A stretch of 64,000 nt of DNA. Source: Flavobacteriia bacterium. Lineage in GTDB: Bacteria; Bacteroidota; Bacteroidia; Flavobacteriales; Schleiferiaceae. The position numbers and the translations under genes are program-made. Of this stretch, positions 1 through 10,902 are shown one piece after another. The notes under the pieces were generated by a model that saw only the letters and a program-made list of their open reading frames with translations, was not told the DNA's origin and made no database searches. The first letter of the stretch is position 1; each line of letters starts with the position of its first letter. The DNA lies in assembly GCA_013373425.1 (NCBI GenBank), contig JABXHW010000017.1:1-64000 (forward strand), read 5' to 3'.

Positions 1-656
1 TTAGTCAATGTAGCACCACCAACTTTAGTCTCTTGCTTCACTTCTTCCATTCTTTCTTCGCTGATGAATTCAGAAACTGGTACTGAATTTCTTGTAGCCA
101 AGCGAGTTAGAGGAATCATACCTGTATCGCTGTGACCACCAATTACCATTCCGTCAACATCAGAGATTGGTGCTTCAAGAGCCTCAGCCAATCTATATTT
201 AAAACGAGCTGAATCCAATGCTCCACCCATTCCAATAATTCTATTTTTCGGTAGACCAGTTGCCTTGTGTGTCAAGTAAGTCATTGTATCCATTGGGTTA
301 GAGATAACCACGAGGATAGTGTCTGGAGAATGCTTCAACACGTTCTCAGTAACCGACTTAACGATTCCTGCGTTAGTACCGATCAACTCTTCGCGAGTCA
401 TACCTGGCTTACGAGGGATACCGCTTGTGATTACTACTACAGATGAACCTGCAGTTTTTGAGTAGTCGTTGGTAGAGCCGATAACCTTAGCGTTGAAACC
501 ATTGAGGGTTGCACATTGGTTGAGGTCCATCGCCTTACCTTCTGCAAAGCCTTCTTTGATATCGAGCAATACGATTTCATCAGCCAACTCTTTCATGGCT
601 GCGTATTCCGCAACACTTGCACCTACGTTACCGGCACCGATTACAGAAATCTTCAT
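1..656 (-). CDS. mdh: Malate dehydrogenase, C-terminus cut by window edge
   Basis: NAD-dependent malate dehydrogenase of the TCA cycle (malate to oxaloacetate), cytoplasmic. The N-terminal Rossmann motif GAGNVG is at residues 7-12; the substrate-loop region SGIPRKPGMTREEL and the catalytic-histidine segment GGHSDTG are both present, which fits the LDH-like MDH group of Bacteroidota. 218 complete codons are visible; the family is about 310 residues, so roughly 90 C-terminal residues lie outside the window. The start at 656 gives the canonical MKISVIGAG beginning. A -7-like element lies about 40 bp upstream. Lactate dehydrogenase is the main alternative, but the motifs favour MDH. Confidence 0.95.
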   Translation of the reverse strand, partial: MKISVIGAGNVGASVAEYAAMKELADEIVLLDIKEGFAEGKAMDLNQCATLNGFNAKVIGSTNDYSKTAGSSVVVITSGIPRKPGMTREELIGTNAGIVKSVTENVLKHSPDTILVVISNPMDTMTYLTHKATGLPKNRIIGMGGALDSARFKYRLAEALEAPISDVDGMVIGGHSDTGMIPLTRLATRNSVPVSEFISEERMEEVKQETKVGGATLT

Positions 657-695
657 GGGTGTATGATATTAAATGAAAAACTGATTTTGGGGCCG

Positions 696-703
696 TAAAG
701 GTA
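696..703 (-). promoter_or_regulatory. Putative -7 element for mdh
   Basis: Read on the minus strand this is TACCTTTA, a 7/8 match to the Bacteroidota -7 consensus TAnnTTTG, 40 bp ahead of the mdh start. No clear -33 TTG was found. The rest of the 657-851 gap is purine-rich on the plus strand and holds no gene I can support. Confidence 0.4.
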
Positions 704-851
704 AGGAGTAGAAAGGATTAAAGGGAGGAAAGGGGGAAGAGATTGTGGTGCGAGGAACATGGACCGAGGCTGGGGGGACCTGGGTGTGATCGACTCCTTG
801 AAAAAACAAAGTCTAGAATATTTTTTACCTTAATGGAAATAAAACTCTCTC

Positions 852-2078
852 ATGAAAAAGCTCTCTCTACTTGTAATCACCGCAACCCTGTTATCGTCTT
901 GCAAACGTGACCCTATTGGTACCGACCCTGGCAACCCAAATTCCTACAGCGTAGAAACGCTTTATACTATCCCACTAGAAAACCAATTTGTTGATAATTG
1001 GTATCTGAAATTTGGGTACACCTCTGGAAAACTCGTCATCCCAACTAAGGATATTATTTTTGGAGAAGTAGGTCTGCTTGGCTTGTATGACATCGATAGC
1101 GATAGTGCAAGAACATTAGATTCCCAATTACGCTCTAGTACATCCAACATTCAACGAAATCAAAAGCCTCTTGTCTCAGGACCGTATGTAATTTTTGAAT
1201 CTACAGAACGTTTTCAGTGTTTTAATGCTTCAACAGGCACGCACGTCTGGGCAAGCGATGTAGCCATACAATCATCCATCAATCACGGATATACTGGTGC
1301 ACACTTCTATGAGGGAAACTTTGTGTATGTCGATGATTGGAATGAGCAAAACAGCACTCCCGAGTGGTCAATTATCTCTACACCCGTGAACTCCTATCAA
1401 CCTGATACGGTTTTCACACAAGCAGAGTTCTCCATTGCTCCGTTAGATGCTCGACCGAACTTTCGATTGGCAAAGAATTCCAATGGAGATGAAATATTGA
1501 CCATCACATGCGGATTGAGCAATTCACTCAACACTTTGGTAAAGTTGATAAACCTTTCAACGGATCAAGTGATGTATACGGACACAATTAATGAAGCACG
1601 CGTATGCTTTCAAGAACTCCTTATACAGGACGATAGAATTGTCATCCCTCTTGATAAGCGAATTTGCTCATACAATCTGAACTCCGGCAGTCGCACATGG
1701 TACACAACTCCATTGGGCAATTCAAGAATTGATTCGAAGTTCTTCATATATGAAGACGAGCTGTTCTATGCATCAACTTCAAATGACGCATGGGTATCGA
1801 TAAATGTCAATACTGGAATGAGAACGAGTAGAGACATTCCAGAAATAGGTGAACTATCTCTGACCGAACGAGATTTCAAAGTAACAGACGGAACCCTCTA
1901 TTATACAACAGCTTTAGAGTTAAGAGCAATTGACTTAGCAACTGGTGAACACTTAATATCTCCTGAAGATAGCCGAAGATTAGGGGAATTCACAGGCGGT
2001 CCTATTTACGTGCCCGAACTAGACATTCTTTTTGCTCATACGCAAGATGAGATTCTGGCCATTCGCTTGAAGAGATAG
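852..2078 (+). CDS. Beta-propeller lipoprotein of unknown function
   Basis: 408 residues. A lipoprotein signal peptide ends in the lipobox LLSSC with the modified cysteine at residue 17, so the protein should be anchored to a membrane, probably the outer membrane. The body contains recurring propeller-blade signatures of the PQQ-like type, such as FNASTGTHVWASD, YNLNSGSRTWY, VNTGMRT and IDLATGEHL, spaced along the chain. Such PQQ-like propellers are usually binding or scaffold modules (BamB is one relative in fold), but no PQQ-enzyme residues were recognised. Stands alone between mdh and gyrB. Function unknown. Confidence 0.8.
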   Translation: MKKLSLLVITATLLSSCKRDPIGTDPGNPNSYSVETLYTIPLENQFVDNWYLKFGYTSGKLVIPTKDIIFGEVGLLGLYDIDSDSARTLDSQLRSSTSNIQRNQKPLVSGPYVIFESTERFQCFNASTGTHVWASDVAIQSSINHGYTGAHFYEGNFVYVDDWNEQNSTPEWSIISTPVNSYQPDTVFTQAEFSIAPLDARPNFRLAKNSNGDEILTITCGLSNSLNTLVKLINLSTDQVMYTDTINEARVCFQELLIQDDRIVIPLDKRICSYNLNSGSRTWYTTPLGNSRIDSKFFIYEDELFYASTSNDAWVSINVNTGMRTSRDIPEIGELSLTERDFKVTDGTLYYTTALELRAIDLATGEHLISPEDSRRLGEFTGGPIYVPELDILFAHTQDEILAIRLKR

Positions 2079-2085
2079 TATTGAA

Positions 2086-2162
2086 GGACAGAGGATTGAG
2101 GACCGGATAGCAACTTCTCACCTACCTGTGTACCTACATCTCTAGGCACCTGTGTACCTACA
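2086..2162. repeat. Degenerate phased short repeats
   Basis: Between the lipoprotein stop and the gyrB terminator. From 2120 to 2159 the sequence falls into five 8-bp units, most ending in CCT; the 15-mer starting at 2124 recurs exactly at 2148 (24 bp = three units). A weaker 7-bp series with GGA starts lies at 2086-2106. No coding potential. Confidence 0.6.
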
Positions 2163-2164
2163 AT

Positions 2165-2193
2165 CAAAAAACTCCCCCGATTTCTCGAGGGAG
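2165..2193 (-). terminator. Rho-independent terminator of gyrB
   Basis: On the minus strand, arms at 2185-2193 and 2172-2180 pair across a four-base loop (9 bp with a G-U pair), followed by a run of T residues. It lies about 30 bp past the gyrB stop. Confidence 0.85.
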
Positions 2194-2223
2194 CTTCAAA
2201 CTCAGTACCTATGTGATAGGTTA

Positions 2224-4244
<2,021 letters not shown>

Positions 4245-4320
4245 AAAAAGCGCGTTTTTCAACATTTTTATCAACATTAAGCCCTTAAAAGGCTTTTCGG
4301 TATGTCGGATACCCTTTTTA

Positions 4321-6045
4321 CTAGAAACGGAACGCGAGACCTAAAATAACGCGTGTCCCTTGCGCTGGGTAACCGTACCACAAATCGTAGTCTTGGTTGA
4401 GTATGTTGTTGAGACTCAGGTAAGCACTGAGATAATCGTTGTATTTATACTCGGCATAGAACCTCCAATCGTAGAAGGTTGGCATATTCGCGTTGGCCGC
4501 ATTTCCTTCTGGCTGGAAGCCTGAACGAGGACCAGTAACGATGAAGTTAGTCTTCAATGTAATCTTCTTCTTCCAGTTGTACGAGAAGTTCAAAGAACCT
4601 CTAAAGTCTGGTAAGTGGTAGGCCAACAAATCATCTGCGCGATTGTACATGAAGTAGGCCGCATTGGCTGAAACCTCAATACCCATAGGGTGGTGATAGG
4701 TAATCTCCGCGCGGGGGGAGAGTACACCCATATCCCCGTATTCCACATTCAAGTATGGATCAAAGCCTGTGCTCAATGCAAGCGAATCTCTAAAGAAGAA
4801 GGCTCGGTTGGAATACAAGAAGTAATCTGCTTGTAGGTTGTAGCCAAATCGACGAGATATTCTTCCGCTGAAGCCGGCATAAATCTTATTGACTCCTGTC
4901 TCACGAACATACACCCCCGGCTGCAGATAAGGGTTCATCTGACTCAGCCCGGACAGACCGTTCAAGTCAACATTACCGATCCACCCACCGAATATGTTGA
5001 GTACATCTCTGACCAATGGAAGTTCTGCTCTAATCTCTGGGAAGAAATACACACGAGTAAGTGAGGTATCCTGAAACTCTCCAGTCAAGTCTGTAGTATT
5101 CGTTCCAACCACATTCACATTCAAGCCCACAGTGAAGTGAATCCCGTTCACCTGATGCTTAACATGAGGAGTAAGTCGGATTGCATAGGTATTCGTGCCT
5201 GTACTATCCGCAGAATAGTCCAGATAGTCGAATCCTGTTCCGAGGTACAAGTCGAGATCACCCGCTGGAATCGTCCAATCTGCATTCGTCTTGATGAAGT
5301 GTTCTTGTGCCGAATAGCGGTCGTGCAAATACTGATAGCTAGCTTCTACCCCTCGAAAGACTTCACTTCCACCTGAACGTGAACGATCGAGCTTGGTGTT
5401 GATGCCATACGTGTAATACCGCTGGCGCATTGGGTCTGTATCAGCAAGCGACTCGTTCACCCCAGCAATTTGCGGTACGCCGTAATAGCTGACATCACGC
5501 AAATTCACATCTACGTCCGTCTTGAAGCGCCAATCCCGGCCAATGTAAGCAAGCCCGCCTCTCAACTGATTCCGCATGGTAAAGTTATCGTTGTACACCA
5601 CTCGGTCTCTCAATGCGCCAGTTTGAGTAGAAAAGTGATCCAAAGCGAGTGACCAATTTAATGAGTTCGATCTTGAATTTGCCAATACTAAAGTGAATTC
5701 AGGTGTAGTGTAATTACCAATACCCAGTTTCACCATGTTCTCAGGAAACCGCTCCACTCGTTGTCGCGTAATCAAGGCTGCAGGAATCGGATCTAACTCC
5801 ACATCGGATTCAACGATGCGCGGTGTGAAATTGTAGGTCACATTCAATTTCTGAGTGGTTGTGTCCTCAAAGTTTGGCTGCAAGCTAATCTTACGCGCTT
5901 CACGGACATTCGCCTCGTAGCGATCAAACACGTTCACATGGATATTGTCCACATCCGCGTCGCTATTCGTAGTATCGGTTTGAGCTGATAGATTCAACCC
6001 AAATAGAATTGCCAAGGTCGTCAGACAGTACTTCGTCGTTCTCAT
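4321..6045 (-). CDS. TonB-receptor-like outer-membrane beta-barrel
   Basis: 574 residues with a signal peptide ending LSAQ. After a short N-terminal linker the chain is dominated by alternating hydrophobic/polar strands typical of a barrel, and ends in GLAFRF, a terminal aromatic of the kind recognised by the BAM machinery. The segment NNILNQDYDLWYGYP resembles the last strands of TonB-dependent receptors. It is too short for a full receptor (usually 650 or more residues) and no plug domain is evident, so it may be a barrel-only relative. Its start overlaps the stop of the upstream TPR gene by 4 bp (ATGA), implying translational coupling and a shared role. Substrate unknown. Confidence 0.75.
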   Translation of the reverse strand: MRTTKYCLTTLAILFGLNLSAQTDTTNSDADVDNIHVNVFDRYEANVREARKISLQPNFEDTTTQKLNVTYNFTPRIVESDVELDPIPAALITRQRVERFPENMVKLGIGNYTTPEFTLVLANSRSNSLNWSLALDHFSTQTGALRDRVVYNDNFTMRNQLRGGLAYIGRDWRFKTDVDVNLRDVSYYGVPQIAGVNESLADTDPMRQRYYTYGINTKLDRSRSGGSEVFRGVEASYQYLHDRYSAQEHFIKTNADWTIPAGDLDLYLGTGFDYLDYSADSTGTNTYAIRLTPHVKHQVNGIHFTVGLNVNVVGTNTTDLTGEFQDTSLTRVYFFPEIRAELPLVRDVLNIFGGWIGNVDLNGLSGLSQMNPYLQPGVYVRETGVNKIYAGFSGRISRRFGYNLQADYFLYSNRAFFFRDSLALSTGFDPYLNVEYGDMGVLSPRAEITYHHPMGIEVSANAAYFMYNRADDLLAYHLPDFRGSLNFSYNWKKKITLKTNFIVTGPRSGFQPEGNAANANMPTFYDWRFYAEYKYNDYLSAYLSLNNILNQDYDLWYGYPAQGTRVILGLAFRF

Positions 6046-9000
6046 TCTTCGTTCATTTCAGGTTGATTGTCGTCTTCGTTGCCCCCATTCGACACATCCT
6101 CAATATTGATTTCCACCTGAGTGGTATCATTCTGCGCTTCCGCTGCAGCCTGAGCGATATTGATTCGCTCCTTTAAGTCGCGTGCGCGTTGGACAATCTC
6201 TTCGGAGAAGTTCTGTTCAACAATAAAATCGATGGTGTACTCGGCTTGGAAGATGTCTTCCAACTTCCAATAGTTCTCAGCCATGATCAGTAGACTCTCA
6301 TAGCGCCATCTTGGATAAACTGGGAGATTCTCAATCATCCAATAAATCTCTTCGTTCGACGCTTCGTAGTTCTCCACTTCCGTGAGGAACTTTGCGATGT
6401 AGTGAGACGCCTCTCCTCTAGCAATCCCAGAAGCTGAATCGCGAATCACTTTGTACACTCTATGCGATGCTTCGTGGCGATTGGTCTTCCACAATCCACG
6501 TGCTTGTATCAACAATCCTGAATTTCTCTCCTGAACCGATAATCCCGGATCTTTCAATGCGATTTCAGCGAATGTCACAGACTGTTCCCAGTCTTCTAAC
6601 TCAGATGCCGCTCTCATTCTACCTACCGATGCTGCTCTGTATCGCTCTGCACTTTGAGCCGATTGAACGACTTGGTTGTAAGCTTCTAGTGCTCTAGTAT
6701 AATTCTCGTTCGCCATAGCGATATGACCGATTTGCAACCATGCTTTCTCGGTGTAGTCATTCACAGGTCCGTTGACCACGCGCTCATACGCGGATCTAGC
6801 GGTTTCCGTATCCCCTTCGCCGAGGCTACACTCCGCCAACAAGAAATTGGCCTTCACCATGTAAACTCCATCAGGGAATCTTTGCAGGTAAGTTTGGAAG
6901 GCAGGAATCGCCTCAACACAACTGCCCAATCCATATTTCTCATAGGCTGCGAGGTACACTGTGCTGTCAAGTGATGCACGCTGAATATCTGCAAAGTCGA
7001 TGCTTTCCACCCAATCGACGTACTCATCTATTCGATTGGCTCTGCTGTAAGACATGCGCGCAATACTGATGGCCTCACGCGCTTCTTCAGTACTCGGATA
7101 TTCCTCTACCAATTGCTTGAATGAATTGATAGCTGCATCATAATCTCCTAGGTTTCTATGGAGAATACCGATTTGATATAACGCTCTTCTCGATTGAACG
7201 CTATTTGGGAAATCTCTTCTGAATCGTTGGAAAACTTCAAGTGATTCTTGGAATCGCGTCTCGCGAAGTAGGGTCGCACCAAGCTCGTATCGTGCATCGG
7301 CCAACAAAGTAGACTGTGGATAGCGAGTAGGCATCGCTCTGAGCTCTGCAATCTTCAAATCCTCTTGATCGGTAAGTCCTAATGTGAGGGCCTTTTGAAA
7401 TGAAGCATAATCGCTTTCTCTTCCTCTGCCCTCAATGTATCTCGAGTAATATGGAATCGCTTGATTGTATCTGCGCTCCATGAAGTAAGAGTCCGCTAAA
7501 CGCAAAGTGGCATCGCTCTTTCGCTCAGCATCTCCTCGGCGACTATCCACAAAAAGTCGGAACGTAGTGGCTGCATCTCCATAATTCTCCATCATAAAGT
7601 GACAGTAGGCCACATTGTATTCAGAGATTGGGAATTCAGTCATTCCGTATGCACCCGACTGGTTCTGGAAGGCCTGATACTCACGAATAGCCGATGGGTA
7701 ATCCTGACGGCGATAATGAATCTCGCCCAACCAAAAGTGCGACTGTGCTGCTACACTAGAATTGATTGGGTACTTCAAGCTATTTGTAAACGATTGTGCC
7801 GATGCTCCCCACTGAAGTCCGTTAAAAAGCTCAACCCCTCGGAAGTACGAAACCTTCTGATACGCCTCACGCATCACCACTGATCCCAAGCCCGCAGCTT
7901 CAATGGCTTGAAGTGCCTTGTCGTAATTCTTAGTGGTGATGTACAAATTGGCCAGCAGCTCATTTACTTGTGAGCGGTGAACCGAATTCGGATAAGTACT
8001 TTGGAAGTTTGAAAGCGCCTCGATCGCATCATCAAATGGGTTCGCCAATTCGTAAGACAACTTCGCGTAGTTGAAATGGGCCTCTTCTACGATACTTGCA
8101 TCTCCCGGGGTTTCCATTGTCGCTTTGAATGCTGAAAGAGCCGCGTTTCTATCGCCAGTTTTCAAGTAACAATCTGCCAGAAGGTAGTACGCTGGTTGCG
8201 CCAATTGGCGGTTTCCAGGAGTGATTTTATTCAGGTGAATCAGTGCATTCGGATAATCTGATGCGGCATGGTAAGACACACCCAATTGATAGTGCTCCTT
8301 CTGCGTCATTCGCCCGCCTCGCTCTTGATACAACTGCAGGTAAGGCAATGCTTCAGCGTATCGCTTCTGACGGAAATAAGCTTGTCCAACGAGTTTCGCA
8401 ATCTCTGCACTTCTCGACTCAACCGCGTTATCGATGAGACTTTCGGCTACTTCGAAGAGCTTGTTGTAATCTCCAGTTTGATAGTAAATCTGAGCTAGAT
8501 AGTATGGAACGAACTGTCCATACGACGGGTTGTCGCGCAGTCCTTCAAATTCACGCAAAGCGGTTACGTAGTTGCTGTCCGCATAATTCAAGTGCGCGTA
8601 GTAATACTTTGCTGAAGGTGCCAGGGAAGATGGTCCGTCTTTAATTTCACGGAAAGCCGCCTTCGCTTCTGGCGCTTGCTCCTCCATAAAGTGACAGTAT
8701 CCTTTCTTGAAATAGTATGTAGCCACATCATTCGGACGCATTTCGCGAACGTCCATCTCGTTCAACCACTCCAGGGCATTGTCGTAATTCCTGCGATTGA
8801 ACAGGTAATCCGCCATTTCCCAAAGAACATCATATCGATAGCTGCTCGTTGGATGGTCGTTTAAAAAGGAACGAACACGATCTTCGGCATCTCTATTCAT
8901 CAAACGAATAGCGCACATGGCGCGGTGGTAGGCTGACTTCTCAACCAAATCAATTTTGTCGTGTGGTGCTTGAGCGATAACCTCTTCGAATCGCTCTGTT

Positions 9001-9143
9001 GCTGCAGCATACATCTGCTGATCATACAACACCATTCCCTCTTCATAGGTATGGTTGAGCGACCTTTCCCATTCCGTTAACTGACCGAACATGGCGAACG
9101 GCATCACGAGGGCAAACATCCAGGTCCAAATTGCTTTTCTCAT
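6042..9143 (-). CDS. Large secreted TPR-repeat protein
   Basis: 1033 residues with a signal peptide (MRKAIWTWMF...FGQ) and then near-continuous tetratricopeptide repeats along almost the whole chain (for example ALEWLNEMD, YAEALPYLQLYQ, YTRALEAYNQVVQ), with a short acidic, disordered C-terminus. TPR superhelices are protein-binding scaffolds; this one should be periplasmic. It overlaps the downstream barrel gene by 4 bp, so the two are probably an outer-membrane complex of scaffold and barrel. A perfect -7 element is 26 bp upstream. I do not recognise the exact family; it has no lipobox. Confidence 0.85.
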   Translation of the reverse strand: MRKAIWTWMFALVMPFAMFGQLTEWERSLNHTYEEGMVLYDQQMYAAATERFEEVIAQAPHDKIDLVEKSAYHRAMCAIRLMNRDAEDRVRSFLNDHPTSSYRYDVLWEMADYLFNRRNYDNALEWLNEMDVREMRPNDVATYYFKKGYCHFMEEQAPEAKAAFREIKDGPSSLAPSAKYYYAHLNYADSNYVTALREFEGLRDNPSYGQFVPYYLAQIYYQTGDYNKLFEVAESLIDNAVESRSAEIAKLVGQAYFRQKRYAEALPYLQLYQERGGRMTQKEHYQLGVSYHAASDYPNALIHLNKITPGNRQLAQPAYYLLADCYLKTGDRNAALSAFKATMETPGDASIVEEAHFNYAKLSYELANPFDDAIEALSNFQSTYPNSVHRSQVNELLANLYITTKNYDKALQAIEAAGLGSVVMREAYQKVSYFRGVELFNGLQWGASAQSFTNSLKYPINSSVAAQSHFWLGEIHYRRQDYPSAIREYQAFQNQSGAYGMTEFPISEYNVAYCHFMMENYGDAATTFRLFVDSRRGDAERKSDATLRLADSYFMERRYNQAIPYYSRYIEGRGRESDYASFQKALTLGLTDQEDLKIAELRAMPTRYPQSTLLADARYELGATLLRETRFQESLEVFQRFRRDFPNSVQSRRALYQIGILHRNLGDYDAAINSFKQLVEEYPSTEEAREAISIARMSYSRANRIDEYVDWVESIDFADIQRASLDSTVYLAAYEKYGLGSCVEAIPAFQTYLQRFPDGVYMVKANFLLAECSLGEGDTETARSAYERVVNGPVNDYTEKAWLQIGHIAMANENYTRALEAYNQVVQSAQSAERYRAASVGRMRAASELEDWEQSVTFAEIALKDPGLSVQERNSGLLIQARGLWKTNRHEASHRVYKVIRDSASGIARGEASHYIAKFLTEVENYEASNEEIYWMIENLPVYPRWRYESLLIMAENYWKLEDIFQAEYTIDFIVEQNFSEEIVQRARDLKERINIAQAAAEAQNDTTQVEINIEDVSNGGNEDDNQPEMNEE

Positions 9144-9168
9144 GGAGACGGATTTCTCTATTATACCT

Positions 9169-9176
9169 CAAAAATA
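9169..9176 (-). promoter_or_regulatory. -7 promoter element of the TPR-barrel operon
   Basis: TATTTTTG on the minus strand, a full consensus match, 26 bp upstream of the TPR gene start at 9143. The rest of the gap to 9328 shows nothing else recognisable. Confidence 0.55.
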
Positions 9177-9328
9177 GCGAGCTAAGACAGTCGATTAACC
9201 CTACCTTTCAGCAGTTATTCAACATCGATTGTTAGCAGCTTTACTCTCTGGCATTCCAAACGCAAAATGTTTGCTATATATTCCCGGTGCCAGTAAATTC
9301 GTTCCTTTATTCGCAACAAACTCTACGC

Positions 9329-10015
9329 ATGAGCGATTCCTCTATCCTTTCCCTTAGCTCCGCACAAATTCACCAACGTGAGCACCTTGTGTTGAGCGAT
9401 GTCAATATCAATATTGAAAAAGGGCAATTCGTTTACCTCATCGGGCAGACTGGCTCGGGGAAATCAAGCTTGCTTAAGACGCTGTACGGCGACTTGCCGT
9501 TGAAAACCGGCTCTGGGAAAATCGTTGGATACGACCTTCAGAAGCTCAAGGAAAAGGACATTCCTTACCTGCGCAGAAAGATTGGAATTGTATTTCAAGA
9601 TTTCCAATTACTCACCGACCGTTCCGTTAAGGAGAACTTGATGTTTGTTTTGAAAGCCACCGGCTGGAAGGACAAGAAGAAAATGGACAAGCGAATAAAC
9701 GAGGTATTGAGTAAGGTGGGCATGGCGACGAAGAGTCATAAGATGCCCCATCAAATTTCGGGGGGTGAGCAACAGCGCGTTGCGATAGCTCGAGCACTTT
9801 TAAACGACCCAGAATTGATTCTGGCCGATGAGCCAACTGGAAACCTCGACCCATACACTTCTGAGGAAATCATGATTCTTCTCAGTGAGATTTGTAAAAA
9901 TGGAAGAGCCATTTTGATGGCCACTCACGACTACTCTCTCATCCTCAAGTTCCCATTCAACACATGGAAGTGTGAAGACGGTCGCGTTGTTGAAACCGTT
10001 CAAAACACGCTTTAA
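9329..10015 (+). CDS. ftsE: FtsE-like ABC transporter ATPase
   Basis: 228 residues, the usual FtsE length. Walker A GQTGSGKS at residues 39-46, Q-loop FQDFQLL, signature [14 protein letters not shown], Walker [10 protein letters not shown] and the H-loop MATHD are all intact. FtsE pairs with the membrane protein FtsX and controls peptidoglycan hydrolases at division; no ftsX is next to it here, which is common in Bacteroidota. The start at 9329 was preferred to 9287 because it gives the standard short N-terminus. Two bases separate it from the following glycosyltransferase. Another LolD/MacB-type ATPase is possible from the motifs alone. Confidence 0.8.
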   Translation: MSDSSILSLSSAQIHQREHLVLSDVNINIEKGQFVYLIGQTGSGKSSLLKTLYGDLPLKTGSGKIVGYDLQKLKEKDIPYLRRKIGIVFQDFQLLTDRSVKENLMFVLKATGWKDKKKMDKRINEVLSKVGMATKSHKMPHQISGGEQQRVAIARALLNDPELILADEPTGNLDPYTSEEIMILLSEICKNGRAILMATHDYSLILKFPFNTWKCEDGRVVETVQNTL

Positions 10016-10017
10016 TC

Positions 10018-10902
10018 ATGCTATCCATTCTCATCCCCAACTACGATGAGAACGTGCAAAAACTCGTGCTCGATTTGCATGAGCAAGCTTCTGATCTGGA
10101 TACCCCCTTTGAAATCCTAATCTGTGATCAAGCCGATTCAAGGATTCATTTTGAAGACAACGACAGTCTGAATAAAATGGCATTCGTGCGCTATTTCAAA
10201 TGGAGCGAGCGCTTGGGTAGAGCGGCAAACAGGAATCATCTCGCCGATGAGGCTAAAGGAGATTGGCTCTTTTTTATTGATAGTGATGCTGAACTCATCG
10301 AGAAGGATTCGCTTCAGCGATTCTGGAACGCCAAACACTGGGAAGCGGCCTCTTGCGGCACCATGTATTATCACCAAACTCCACCTGCCGACAAAGAGCT
10401 AATGCTGCGCTGGCGCTTCGGTAGAGAACGCGAAATGAAATCGCCTATTGAGCGAAGTAGAAACCCGTATAACTCGTTTATCTCTTTTGCCTTCTTGATT
10501 GGGAAAGACAGTTTCAACAAGGTTCGCTTCAATGAAAAGGTAACAGAATACGGTCATGAGGACACGCTCTTCGGCAAACAACTGAAGTCCGCTTTCATTC
10601 GCCCCATGCACATCGATGTCAATATTCTTCACCAAGGTCTTATTCCAGCGGAAGCCTTTCTGGAAAAAGTGCGACAGTCGAATCGCAGCTTGAAGATATT
10701 AGCAGAGAACGGTCTAGCAGATGACACCTATGGCGTGTACAAATGGTACGTGCGATTGAAAAAACTCGGTGGCGTAAAAGCAATGAAGCTCTACTTCAAA
10801 AAGAACAAGGCCAAGTTGGAACAGCAGCTGACGAGCGCGGATCCATCTTTGAGAAAACTCGACGTCTACAAGCTCGGCTACTTTTGTGAATTGATGAGTT
10901 GA
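10018..10902 (+). CDS. GT2-family glycosyltransferase
   Basis: 294 residues. The GT-A fold begins at the N-terminus (MLSILIPNYDEN), with the nucleotide-sugar and metal motif in LFFIDSDAEL and a glycosyltransferase-typical NRNHLADEAKG segment just before it. No membrane segments, so a cytoplasmic or peripheral enzyme. It follows ftsE by two bases and is probably cotranscribed with it. The 3' end overlaps the convergent GT4 gene by 25 bp. Donor and acceptor cannot be told. Confidence 0.85.
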   Translation: MLSILIPNYDENVQKLVLDLHEQASDLDTPFEILICDQADSRIHFEDNDSLNKMAFVRYFKWSERLGRAANRNHLADEAKGDWLFFIDSDAELIEKDSLQRFWNAKHWEAASCGTMYYHQTPPADKELMLRWRFGREREMKSPIERSRNPYNSFISFAFLIGKDSFNKVRFNEKVTEYGHEDTLFGKQLKSAFIRPMHIDVNILHQGLIPAEAFLEKVRQSNRSLKILAENGLADDTYGVYKWYVRLKKLGGVKAMKLYFKKNKAKLEQQLTSADPSLRKLDVYKLGYFCELMS

